The notes below the pieces were generated by a model. That model worked only from the letters and a program-made list of their open reading frames with translations. It ran no database searches and was not told the origin of the DNA. From NCBI GenBank assembly GCA_021300355.1, contig JAJTEF010000004.1, forward strand, positions 19,287 to 83,286: a stretch of 64,000 bases of DNA, read 5' to 3'. The translations under genes were made by a program, and so were the position numbers. Shown here one piece after another: positions 26,048 to 34,811 of the stretch. Positions within the stretch are counted from its first letter, which is position 1; each line of letters opens with the position of its first letter. The stretch comes from Sphingomonadaceae bacterium. GTDB lineage: Bacteria > Pseudomonadota > Alphaproteobacteria > Sphingomonadales > Sphingomonadaceae.

Positions 26048-27352
26048 TCAGGCTGGCTGGCCAAGGTCCTTCAGGACCCATTTTGCGAAATTCTCGTGGA
26101 ACGGATAGGCGTTGCTTGGCATATATTGCGCCATGCAAACCGCGCGCAACTTGCGCTTCGGGTCGACGAAAGCAACGGTACCGGCAGCACCACCCCAGCC
26201 GTAAACACCTTCGTTCGCGCCCTTGCCAACGCGTCCGCCCGCGCCAAAGCCTGCGCCGTCCGCATACGTACCGTCGGTTGATACGGCAGGGGGCAACAGA
26301 TCGGACATTGCGAGGGCGGCGGTTTTTGGCGACATAATCCGCACGCCGTCCAGCTCACCATAATTGGCAAGCATGTTGAGGAAGCGGTCATAATCGCGCG
26401 CCGAACAGACCATGCCTGCACCACCAAAGGCAAAGGCGGGCTTGTCGAGATAGATGCTCGTCGCCGCGGGATCGATTGGGAACAGGACGCCGTTCACGGG
26501 CGCATAGTTTGAAACCAGTCGCGGCGTTTCCGACTTTGGCACTTGGAAATAGCTGCTGTTCATTTTCAGCGGCTCAAAAATGCGGGTCTTGAGGAAAGCC
26601 TCAAAATCCATACCGCTGGCGACTTCAATCACGCGGCCTAACAAATCGAGCGAGATGGAATAGCTCCATTTGGTTCCGGGCTCTGCAACCAAAGGCAATT
26701 TGGCAAGCCGTTCCGAAAATGTCTTCAGATCGGGGGTCGGCGTGCTGGTTGGCTGGCCTGGAATAGGAAAGCGGCTGACGATGCCCGGCGTAATGCCGTT
26801 GTCCAGATAGGCCTGCAGCAACGGCCCCTTGGTGATGATGGAATATCCAAGACCCGCCGTATGCGTCAACAAGTGGCGAACCGTAATCTGGTTCTTGGCC
26901 GGAACCGCATCCATGCTTTTTTCAGGATCGGTCAACACCGTCATATTGGCGAATTCAGGCAGAAATTCGGAGATCGGTTGGTCGAGCTTCATCTTGCCTT
27001 CGCCAACCAAAATCATCGCGGCCATACCGGTGATGGGCTTCGTCATCGAATAGACGCGCCATAATGTGTCGATATTGACAGGCGTTTTCTCGCCCAGTCC
27101 TTGCGTACCAACGGCAATGACGTCTGGCAGACCAGACGCACGGCCAATCGTTGCCAAAACGCCGGGAAGCTTGCCAGATGAAACGTAGCTTTCAAATTCG
27201 GCTTTAATCGTCGGGTATTTTTCGGCAGCCTGCGCCCAAGCCATGCCGGGCAAGAACGCACCAACGGCGCCGGCACCTGCCAGTCGCCCGCCCCATGCGA
27301 GTAATCTGCGCCGACCCAACATGATCTGGCCTGTTGCTTGTACGTCCATCAT
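26048..27352 (-). CDS. Serine hydrolase of the beta-lactamase/DD-peptidase superfamily
   Basis: A 434-residue class C beta-lactamase-like (EstB/PBP4*-type) protein. It starts with a probable twin-arginine signal (GRRRLLAWGG followed by a hydrophobic stretch and AWAQA), indicating export. The nucleophile motif S-x-x-K is SMTK. The second motif tyrosine lies in WSYSISLDLLGRVI, and the third-motif region in YGWGGAAGT. Esterase or peptidase activity is as likely as beta-lactamase activity. GCAGGAGAG precedes the start, which overlaps the mutY stop by four bases. Confidence 0.85.
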   Translation of the reverse strand: MMDVQATGQIMLGRRRLLAWGGRLAGAGAVGAFLPGMAWAQAAEKYPTIKAEFESYVSSGKLPGVLATIGRASGLPDVIAVGTQGLGEKTPVNIDTLWRVYSMTKPITGMAAMILVGEGKMKLDQPISEFLPEFANMTVLTDPEKSMDAVPAKNQITVRHLLTHTAGLGYSIITKGPLLQAYLDNGITPGIVSRFPIPGQPTSTPTPDLKTFSERLAKLPLVAEPGTKWSYSISLDLLGRVIEVASGMDFEAFLKTRIFEPLKMNSSYFQVPKSETPRLVSNYAPVNGVLFPIDPAATSIYLDKPAFAFGGAGMVCSARDYDRFLNMLANYGELDGVRIMSPKTAALAMSDLLPPAVSTDGTYADGAGFGAGGRVGKGANEGVYGWGGAAGTVAFVDPKRKLRAVCMAQYMPSNAYPFHENFAKWVLKDLGQPA

Positions 27353-28434
27353 CTCTCTCCTGCGTTCAAAACCGCCTCAGTCACTTTTCTGAATAGGGTC
27401 GGCAGACCAGCCTTGTCGAGCGATTTTAGCGGCCACCATTCGCCCTCACCGGGGCCGTCAGCGTCCGCTGGCCATGACGTAACGGCAATGTTCACGGTCA
27501 GGGAAAAATGCGTGAATATATGCGCAACCTGCGCTGGCAATTTTTGCCAATTGGCTGCCGCAGGTGGGATTGCGTCACCGTCGATGCGCGCTGTCCATCC
27601 GTCATCGGGCAATGCCCGCATGCCCGCAAGCAAGCCGCGATCATCCCGGCGCAGCAGCCAGACATGATTGTCGCGTTCAATCCAATACACATGCCCCGAC
27701 CGATGCGGTTTCGCGCTTTTCGGCAATTTTGCGGGATAGATTTCGGGGTTGCCTGCACGAAAGGCAGCACATGCGGATTGGATGGGGCAGATCAGGCACG
27801 ACGGCGATCGTACGGAGCAAATACCCGCCCCCAGATCCATCATCGCCTGCGCGAAATCGCCTGCCCTCAGTTCTGGCGAGATGCTATCGGTAGCCGCGCG
27901 AATATGTGGCTTTGCCTGCGGCAGCGGCGTTGATATCGCAAATAGCCGCGACACCACCCGCTCGACATTGGCGTCGACCACCACCGCGCGCCGCCCAAAT
28001 GCAATCGCCGCAATCGCCGCCGCTGTGTAGGGGCCTATGCCGGGCAGCTTTAGCAAATCTGCTTCATAGGAAGGCAATTGCCCCTGATATTCGGAAACCA
28101 CCACGCGCGCGCATTTTAACAGATTGCGGGCACGGGCATAATAACCAAGCCCGGCCCATGCGGCCATAACATCAGCATCATCGGCCGCAGCCAGGGCCGC
28201 AAAATTGGGCCACGTCTGCGTGAATGTGCGGAAATAGGCACCGACGGCGGCGACCGTGGTCTGCTGCAACATGATTTCCGACAACCAGACATGATATGGG
28301 TCGGCGAAACCCTGCCCCGGCAATTTTCGCCATGGCAAGGTTCGGGCATGAACATCATAATGCGCCAGCAGACGCTCGGCGATATCCCCAGAATTCTGGT
28401 CAGTCTGTTGGACGGCAGGCATGTAAAATGGCAT
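27349..28434 (-). CDS. mutY: A/G-specific adenine glycosylase MutY
   Basis: Removes A opposite 8-oxoG. The 361 residues show the helix-hairpin-helix LKLPGIGPYTAAAIAA (129-143), catalytic Glu53 (WLSEIMLQQT) and Asp154 (VVVDANVERV). The [4Fe-4S] cluster cysteines are 206, 213, 216 and 222. The C-terminal Nudix-like 8-oxoG recognition domain runs from about 240 (HVYWIERDNHVWLLRR). It is divergent from the DUF721 gene and works in the same repair pathway as mutM, also in this window. Confidence 0.95.
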   Translation of the reverse strand: MPFYMPAVQQTDQNSGDIAERLLAHYDVHARTLPWRKLPGQGFADPYHVWLSEIMLQQTTVAAVGAYFRTFTQTWPNFAALAAADDADVMAAWAGLGYYARARNLLKCARVVVSEYQGQLPSYEADLLKLPGIGPYTAAAIAAIAFGRRAVVVDANVERVVSRLFAISTPLPQAKPHIRAATDSISPELRAGDFAQAMMDLGAGICSVRSPSCLICPIQSACAAFRAGNPEIYPAKLPKSAKPHRSGHVYWIERDNHVWLLRRDDRGLLAGMRALPDDGWTARIDGDAIPPAAANWQKLPAQVAHIFTHFSLTVNIAVTSWPADADGPGEGEWWPLKSLDKAGLPTLFRKVTEAVLNAGER

Positions 28435-28444
28435 GGATTAGGTG

Positions 28445-28984
28445 ATGGATAAAGGCAAGCCACCAACAGCGCCAAAGGGCCCGAAAAAGCCGGTAACGCC
28501 CAAGACGTTTCAGCGTCCGCGCGGCGGCGAAGCCAAAGCGGTGTCCGCACTGATGCCTGAAATTGGCCGGGCTGCGTTCCGACGCTTTGGCTTTGTGCAA
28601 AGTTCGGTCGTTAGCCGCTGGGACGAAATTGTCGGCGCGCGCTACGCCGCTGTGTCTGCGCCAGAGGCGATCCGTTTTCCCATTGGCAAAAAATCCGATG
28701 GCACGCTTGAGCTGACCGTTGAAGGCGCGCATGCCACGATGATCCAGCATGTGCTTCCCGAGATTATCGACCGGGTGAACCGCTTCTTCGGCTATGGCGC
28801 GGTCGCGCGGGTTAAAGTCCGTCAAGGGCCCGTTGCAAAGCCACCCGCACGGCAACCGATAGCGCCGCCTTCGCTAAAGCCTATACCGATGGAACTGGGC
28901 GAATCTCTGCGCGAAATCGGTGATCCCGAACTGTTTGCCGTGCTCGAAAGTCTTGCAAAAAGCCTTGCCAAAGGCAGCGAGTGA
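28445..28984 (+). CDS. DUF721 protein (DciA-like)
   Basis: A 179-residue protein with a disordered basic N-terminus, then the DUF721 core: RRFGFVQSSVVSRWDEIVGARYA followed by TLELTVEGAHATMIQHVLPE. A proline-rich linker and a short C-terminal helix (SLREIGDPELFAVLESLAKS) follow. DciA proteins load or regulate the replicative helicase in bacteria lacking DnaC, so a replication role is likely by family. GTG at 28442 and ATG at 28445 are adjacent; ATG is preferred. Confidence 0.8.
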   Translation: MDKGKPPTAPKGPKKPVTPKTFQRPRGGEAKAVSALMPEIGRAAFRRFGFVQSSVVSRWDEIVGARYAAVSAPEAIRFPIGKKSDGTLELTVEGAHATMIQHVLPEIIDRVNRFFGYGAVARVKVRQGPVAKPPARQPIAPPSLKPIPMELGESLREIGDPELFAVLESLAKSLAKGSE

Positions 28985-29026
28985 TTCCAGATGCACGTCA
29001 TGGTTTCAATGGCTAAGGCTATATTG

Positions 29027-29710
29027 ATGTTGCGTGCAAAAAAGTCCCTGTTTTTCATCTTGTTGGGCGCTGCGTCGCTTTCTGCGACTCTGGCCGCGGC
29101 CCCTGCCCCAAGCAAATGGCTTTCCACCGTTACGGTGACAGATAAAGGCGCGCATGTTTTGGGTAATCCGGCAGCCCCAAATAAGGTTGTCGAATATCTT
29201 AGCTACACCTGCGGCCATTGTGCCGATTTCGAATTGAAAGAAGCGCCCGCATTCAAGGCGCAGTCGGTTGCAACCGGCAAAGCCAGCTTCGAAGTGCGCA
29301 ATATGGTTTTGAACTCGGTTGACTTGACCGCCGCCATGCTTGCGCGTTGCGGTGGCAAGGGCAAATTCTTTGGTAATCAGCGGCATTTGTTCGCAACTCA
29401 GTCGATCTGGTTGGGCAAGACCAAAAATATAAGCCCTGAAATACAGGCAAAGCTTAAATCCGCAGATTATGCTGGTTTCATGATTGGCGCTTTTGACGCA
29501 CTCGGGCTTGGACCAATCATGCAACAGCGCGGCATCACGCCAGCGCAGGCGAAAGTCTGCCTCGCGGACAAGGCGGCACTGAATGCGATCATCGATATGA
29601 CGGAGGCCGGAGCCGCGCTGGGCGTGCGTGGTACGCCGTCATTCATGGTCAGCGGCGTCTTGCAAGACCACATCCATAATGCGGCCGAACTGAAAGCCGT
29701 ATTAAAGTAA
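29027..29710 (+). CDS. DsbA-like periplasmic thioredoxin-fold protein (CGHC)
   Basis: A 227-residue exported protein. The signal peptide is MLRAKKSLFFILLGAASLSA plus a few residues. The active site is YTCGHCADF and the cis-Pro loop is VRGTPSFMVSG, framing a helical insert (about 95-175). The arrangement fits the DsbA_4/thioredoxin_4 family of disulfide oxidoreductases. The ATG at 29027 is chosen to leave a normal signal peptide; upstream ATGs at 28991 and later exist. It is followed 28 bp on by a paralogue. Confidence 0.88.
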   Translation: MLRAKKSLFFILLGAASLSATLAAAPAPSKWLSTVTVTDKGAHVLGNPAAPNKVVEYLSYTCGHCADFELKEAPAFKAQSVATGKASFEVRNMVLNSVDLTAAMLARCGGKGKFFGNQRHLFATQSIWLGKTKNISPEIQAKLKSADYAGFMIGAFDALGLGPIMQQRGITPAQAKVCLADKAALNAIIDMTEAGAALGVRGTPSFMVSGVLQDHIHNAAELKAVLK

Positions 29711-29738
29711 CTCGACATCCCAAATTGAAGGATATCCC

Positions 29739-30476
29739 ATGCGTATCAAGACACTCATTTCGACAACACTAGCGGTTTTGGCACTCGCAGCCTGTAGCGG
29801 CGGTGACACAGCCGGCGCGCCGAAAGGCGAACCGATCGCTAAGATAGCAGCGCCCGCCGATACGGCATGGGTCGATGTCGTCAGCAAAACCGAATTTGGC
29901 GGCTATAAAATGGGCAATCCGGATGCGCCGTTGAAGCTGGTCGAATATGGCGCAATCACATGCCCCGGCTGCGCGCAATTCGCTGTGCAGGCATCAGAAG
30001 AGCTGCACGAAATCGTCAACAGCGGCCGCGTATCGATGGAATTTCGGCCATTTCTGGTGCATGGCATTCAAGACGTTCCCGGCTTCCTGCTGGCACAATG
30101 CAGCGGTCCTGAGGCATTTTTCCCACTGACCGATCAGCTGTATGCCGAACAGCCAAGCTGGCTGGGCAAAATCAGCACGGTGACGGAGGCAGATCAGCAA
30201 GCCATGCAGAAAATGTCGCCAGAGCAAATTGCAACCTTGCTGGGCACGAAAATGGGCCTGATCGAATTCGTAAAGTCGCGTGGCATTAGCGAAGACCAAG
30301 CCAAAGCATGTCTGTCGGACAAAGCCGCCATCGATGCCCTGATCAAGACCACAGAGCGTGGTACAAAAGATGACGGCGTGAGTGGAACGCCGTTCTTCAT
30401 GCTCAACGGGGCAAAGCTGGACGCCAGTTCGTGGAACCAGGTGAAGACCAAGCTGATTGAGGCTGGCGCGCGCTAA
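29739..30476 (+). CDS. DsbA-like lipoprotein (CPGC)
   Basis: A 245-residue paralogue of the gene before it, but with a lipobox (LALAACSGG, lipidation at Cys19), so it is probably membrane anchored in the periplasm. The redox motif is ITCPGCAQF; the cis-Pro loop is VSGTPFFMLNG. A second cysteine pair (LLAQCSGPE, AKACLSDK) matches the positions in the paralogue. The two neighbours probably arose by duplication. Substrates are unknown. Confidence 0.88.
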   Translation: MRIKTLISTTLAVLALAACSGGDTAGAPKGEPIAKIAAPADTAWVDVVSKTEFGGYKMGNPDAPLKLVEYGAITCPGCAQFAVQASEELHEIVNSGRVSMEFRPFLVHGIQDVPGFLLAQCSGPEAFFPLTDQLYAEQPSWLGKISTVTEADQQAMQKMSPEQIATLLGTKMGLIEFVKSRGISEDQAKACLSDKAAIDALIKTTERGTKDDGVSGTPFFMLNGAKLDASSWNQVKTKLIEAGAR

Positions 30477-30528
30477 GCATGGCTGAGGGGGGCACTGACA
30501 TAGCCTCATTCGCGAAAGGGGCGGCCCG

Positions 30529-33500
30529 TTGCGGATAAAGAAGCTGAAACTTGTTGGCTTCAAAAGCTTTGTCGAGCCCGCCGAACTGCGGATCGAAAAC
30601 GGCCTGACGGGTATCGTCGGGCCGAACGGTTGTGGCAAATCCAACCTGCTGGAAGCGATCCGTTGGGTCATGGGCGAAAGCAGCGCGAAATCGATGCGCG
30701 GCGCGGGCATGGAAGATGTGATCTTTGCGGGTACAGCGTCCCGCCCGCCCCGTGACTTTGCCGAAGTCACTATATTGGCCGAACGTACCGATGATGGCAA
30801 CGCGGCAATTGACGGCGATCAGGAACTGGAAGTTACCCGGCGGATTGAACGCGGCGCTGGATCGGCCTATCGCTCGAACGGCAGGGACGTGCGCGCCAAA
30901 GACGTCGCCCTCATCTTCGCCGACGCCGCCACAGGCGCACATTCGCCTGCCCTCGTCAGTCAGGGCAGGATTGGCGCGATCATATCTGCAAAGCCACAGG
31001 AACGGCGGCAGATGCTGGAGGAAGCGGCTGGCATCTCCGGATTGCACGTGCGGCGTAAAGACGCCGAACAAAAACTGCGCGCAGCAGAAAGCAACCTTGC
31101 ACGGCTGGCAACGATCCTTGCCGATATGGATGCCCGCGCGGGGCAATTGCGACGGCAGGCAAAACAGGCCGAACGCTACCGCACCTTGTCAAAAGATATA
31201 TTGCAGGCCGAAGCCCGGCTTATTTTCGTGCGTTGGCGCGAAGCCAAAGCTGCGGCTGATGCTGCGCGTGCGGAGGCCAATGCCGCGACTGCGGCCGTAG
31301 ACAGCGCCGCCGCCACGCAGCGCGCTTTAACCGAGCGGCAACAGGAAGCCGTAACCCAATTGGCAAACGCCCGCGCCGTTGCGATGGCAGCACGCGATGC
31401 CGCGAATGACGTTTCCAACAAACTCGTCCAACTAACGGGTGAGCAGGAACGGATATTGCAGCGGCAGTCGGATTTGTCTGCGCAAGCGTCCCGCATGGCC
31501 GAAGATGGCGCGCGTGAGGGCAAATTAACCCATGACGCAGCTGACGCGCTCGCGCATCTTCAGAGCGAAAGCGTGGCTTTAGCTGAACAGATCAAGGCGC
31601 AGGAAGAAGAGCGCCCCGCCCTGTTGCGCGCGGCCGAAAATTTCGAACGTAAGGCGCGCGAAAGCGAAATTGCCTTGGCAAAGGCAGCCGCCGAGCAAGC
31701 CAGAGCCGACGCCGAATTGCGCGTGGCCGACGCCGCCGTTGCTGCGGCAACCATGCGTGCCGAACGGGCAGCGGGCGCCGTTGCGCGCATGGCCAGCGAG
31801 CGTGATGCCTTGGGCAATGAGGGCGCATGTGAGTCTGCCAAAAAATCGGCAGAAGCCAGCGTTGCCAACTTACAAAAGCATTTGCAGGCAAACACCGAAG
31901 CCAGCGAAGCGGCAGAAACGCGCAGGACCGAATTGATCGCGGCACGCGAGGGCGCGCAGGCAAACCTAGCCAGTGCCAAAGCAGAGCTCGCGGGTTTGCT
32001 GACCGAGCAAAATGCGCTCGAACGGTCGCTTGCCAAAGGGGACGGCGACAAGGCGATTAACCGTATCAACGTTCGGCCGGGCTACGAACGCGCATTGGCC
32101 GCTGCGCTGGGTGATGATGCCGATGCCACAATTGGTGGGGATGCCGGACGCCGTTGGCTGGGCGGGACGCCCGCGATGGACGCTTTGGCCGACAATGCCC
32201 TGATCCATTATGTCGATGCGCCTCAGGAATTGGCTGCACGCCTTTCCCATGTGCGGGTTGTCGAACAAGATAATGGCGCAGCACTGACACCGGGTGAGCG
32301 CGTTGTGACGCTTTCCGGGCAATTGCGCCGCTGGGATGGTTTCGCCACCGATGGCGACGGCGCAACGACCGCTGAGCTGCTGGTCCGCGCAAACCGACTG
32401 GCCGAGCTAAATGCACTTATTCCGCCCGCGGAAGCGGCGTTGGCTGAACAGGCCGAGGCGCTTGCGCAGATGACGGATGCTATCGGCGCCGCGCAGGATG
32501 CTGTTCGGGCGGCGGCGGCGGCGCGCGCCGAAACCGAAGGGCAATTGCGGCAGGCTCTGCGTGCAGTGGACCAGGCCGAAGATGCGCTGGCCCGGCTTAA
32601 ATCTGCAAAGGCCGCGTTGCTCGAGCGTCTGGCAGCCAGCGAACAAGAGCTTGCCGAAGCAAAGTCCGAACAAAGCACCGCAGAAGCCGCCCGTGCCGCG
32701 TTGCCAGATGGCACGCATCATTCGGACCTCGTGCAAAAGCTCGTCATCGCGAACGAAGCTGCGCGCGAACTGCTTGCCCGCAATCAGGCGGATTTGTCGT
32801 CACTTGAACAGCGCATTGCACAAATTCGCGAACGACGTGCCGTCGCGCTTGCCGAAATCCGGGGGTGGCAAGAACGCGCTGGCGAGGCGGAACGCCGGAT
32901 CGCCGACATGAACAAACGCAGCGCAGATATTGCGGCCGAGCAGGAAGCGATGGAAGGGCGGCCCGATATTCTGGCACGCGAGATCGCAAGTCTGCGCGAG
33001 GACAAAGAACAGCTGGCCGAAAAGCTGAATGGCCTTCAAGTCACAGAAAGTGCGTGCGAAAAAACGCTTCGAGAACTGGAAAACGAACTCGCGACCGCTG
33101 CAGAGGCGCTCTCCGTTGCCCGCGAGGCACGTGCCGGCGCAGAAGCACGCGCGGAAAATCAGGAACATCGCCGCGTCGAAATGGGGCGGATATCGGGCGA
33201 GCGTTTCGAATGCCCGCCGCCAGTGCTTCCCGAAAAGCTCGGCTTCGATGAACATGCAATGGAAGATGCGTCGGTGGAGTCCGCACGGCTTGACCGGCTG
33301 CAGAATGAGCGGGAGCGTATTGGGCCGGTAAACTTAATCGCTGCTGATGAACTCGCGGAGCTTGAGGCGCAACAAGGTACGGGCGCGGCAGAAAGCGAAG
33401 AACTGACGCTCGCCATTAACCGCCTGCGCGGTTCCATCGGCAGCTTAAATCGCGAAGGCAGAGCGCGCTTGCTGGCGGCGTTTGAGGCAGTCGATGGACA

Positions 33501-33945
33501 TTTCCGCCGGCTCTTCGCAACGCTGTTCAACGGTGGCCAGGCACATCTGGCATTGATCGACAGCGAAGACCCACTTGAGGCAGGGCTTGAGATATTCGCG
33601 CAACCACCGGGCAAAAAGCTGCAGTCGCTGACACTTTTGTCGGGCGGAGAGCAGGCACTGACGGCGGTCGCGCTCATCTTTGGATTGTTCCTTACAAACC
33701 CAGCGCCGATATGCGTCCTTGATGAAGTTGACGCCCCGCTGGACGATGCGAACATCGAACGCTTCTGCGATTTGTTGGAAGCGATGACGCGCGAAACCGA
33801 CACACGCTACCTGATTGTCACGCACAATGCCGTCACCATGAGCAGAATGCACCGTCTATTTGGCGTCACAATGGTCGAACAAGGCATCAGCCGGTTGGTA
33901 TCGGTTGACCTTGGTGGTGCGGAACAATTACTGGCTGCGGAATGA
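30529..33945 (+). CDS. smc: Chromosome segregation protein SMC
   Basis: Condensin ATPase of 1138 residues. The N-terminal ATPase half has FKSFVEPAELRIENG and the Walker A GPNGCGKSN (residues about 31-39). A long coiled coil (about 165-500) is rich in Ala, Glu and Arg. The hinge lies at about 505-640 (INRINVRPGYERALAAALG, DALADNALIHYVD), followed by the returning coiled coil. The C-terminal signature is LTLLSGGEQALTAVAL, with Walker B ICVLDEVDAPLDD. The start is TTG, preceded by AAAGGGG at the right distance. It overlaps the next gene by ATGA. ScpA/B are not in the window. Confidence 0.95.
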   Translation: MRIKKLKLVGFKSFVEPAELRIENGLTGIVGPNGCGKSNLLEAIRWVMGESSAKSMRGAGMEDVIFAGTASRPPRDFAEVTILAERTDDGNAAIDGDQELEVTRRIERGAGSAYRSNGRDVRAKDVALIFADAATGAHSPALVSQGRIGAIISAKPQERRQMLEEAAGISGLHVRRKDAEQKLRAAESNLARLATILADMDARAGQLRRQAKQAERYRTLSKDILQAEARLIFVRWREAKAAADAARAEANAATAAVDSAAATQRALTERQQEAVTQLANARAVAMAARDAANDVSNKLVQLTGEQERILQRQSDLSAQASRMAEDGAREGKLTHDAADALAHLQSESVALAEQIKAQEEERPALLRAAENFERKARESEIALAKAAAEQARADAELRVADAAVAAATMRAERAAGAVARMASERDALGNEGACESAKKSAEASVANLQKHLQANTEASEAAETRRTELIAAREGAQANLASAKAELAGLLTEQNALERSLAKGDGDKAINRINVRPGYERALAAALGDDADATIGGDAGRRWLGGTPAMDALADNALIHYVDAPQELAARLSHVRVVEQDNGAALTPGERVVTLSGQLRRWDGFATDGDGATTAELLVRANRLAELNALIPPAEAALAEQAEALAQMTDAIGAAQDAVRAAAAARAETEGQLRQALRAVDQAEDALARLKSAKAALLERLAASEQELAEAKSEQSTAEAARAALPDGTHHSDLVQKLVIANEAARELLARNQADLSSLEQRIAQIRERRAVALAEIRGWQERAGEAERRIADMNKRSADIAAEQEAMEGRPDILAREIASLREDKEQLAEKLNGLQVTESACEKTLRELENELATAAEALSVAREARAGAEARAENQEHRRVEMGRISGERFECPPPVLPEKLGFDEHAMEDASVESARLDRLQNERERIGPVNLIAADELAELEAQQGTGAAESEELTLAINRLRGSIGSLNREGRARLLAAFEAVDGHFRRLFATLFNGGQAHLALIDSEDPLEAGLEIFAQPPGKKLQSLTLLSGGEQALTAVALIFGLFLTNPAPICVLDEVDAPLDDANIERFCDLLEAMTRETDTRYLIVTHNAVTMSRMHRLFGVTMVEQGISRLVSVDLGGAEQLLAAE

Positions 33946-34811
33946 CTTTACATGGCCCCATCACAAACAGCTTTATTTCGCAGCGCCTTCGGCTGAATTA
34001 CGTCGATTGGGGCAATCCCGATGCGCCGCCGTTGCTTTTGGTCCATGGCGGTCGCGACCATGCGCGCAGCTGGGACTGGGTGGCCGAAGAGCTGCGCCAC
34101 GATTGGCACATTATCGCACCCGATCTACGCGGCCATGGCGACAGCGCATGGTCACCCGACGGCAATTACGAAATGTCTGCCTTTGTCTATGATCTGGCGC
34201 AGCTGATTCACCAACTGAACCTTGCCCCCGTCAGTATCATTGCGCATTCAATGGGCGGCAATATTGCCACGCGTTATGCCGGGCTCTATCCCGAAAATGT
34301 CCGCAAGATGGTGAATATTGAGGGGCTTGGCCTTTCCCCCAAAATGCAGGCGGAACGCGACGCGATTGGCATACAAAATCGTTTCCGGCAGTGGATTGAC
34401 GATAAGCGCAATGCGGCTGGCCGTACCCCGAAACGCTATCCCAATATTGAAGCAGCCTATGAGCGGATGAAGGCGGAAAACAGCTATTTGACCGACGAAC
34501 AGGCGCGCCATCTGACGGTGCACGGCATCAGCCGGAACGAGGATGGCAGCTGGAGCTGGAAGTTCGACAATTACCTCAACATCTGGGCAATATTCGATAT
34601 GCCACGCGAAGATTTGCTCGCAATCTGGCAGTCGATCACCTGCCCGATGTTGATGATGTATGGTGCCGACAGTTGGGCATCAAACCCCGAAAAAGATGGC
34701 CGCATCGCCCATTTCCCAACGGCAAAAGTCGTCGAATATGAAAATGCTGGCCATTGGTTGCATCATGACCAGTTTGACCGCTTCATGGCCAACGTAAAAG
34801 CGTTCCTTTAA
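33942..34811 (+). CDS. Alpha/beta hydrolase
   Basis: A 289-residue alpha/beta-hydrolase fold protein. The oxyanion region is LLVHGGRDHARSWDWV; the nucleophile elbow is AHSMGG with Ser103; the acid Asp is likely in MMYGADSWASNP; the base His is in NAGHWLHHDQFDRF near the C-terminus. No signal peptide. The substrate is unknown. It overlaps smc at the start, and its TAA shares the palindrome TTAA with the stop of the convergent ligase gene. Confidence 0.9.
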   Translation: MTLHGPITNSFISQRLRLNYVDWGNPDAPPLLLVHGGRDHARSWDWVAEELRHDWHIIAPDLRGHGDSAWSPDGNYEMSAFVYDLAQLIHQLNLAPVSIIAHSMGGNIATRYAGLYPENVRKMVNIEGLGLSPKMQAERDAIGIQNRFRQWIDDKRNAAGRTPKRYPNIEAAYERMKAENSYLTDEQARHLTVHGISRNEDGSWSWKFDNYLNIWAIFDMPREDLLAIWQSITCPMLMMYGADSWASNPEKDGRIAHFPTAKVVEYENAGHWLHHDQFDRFMANVKAFL

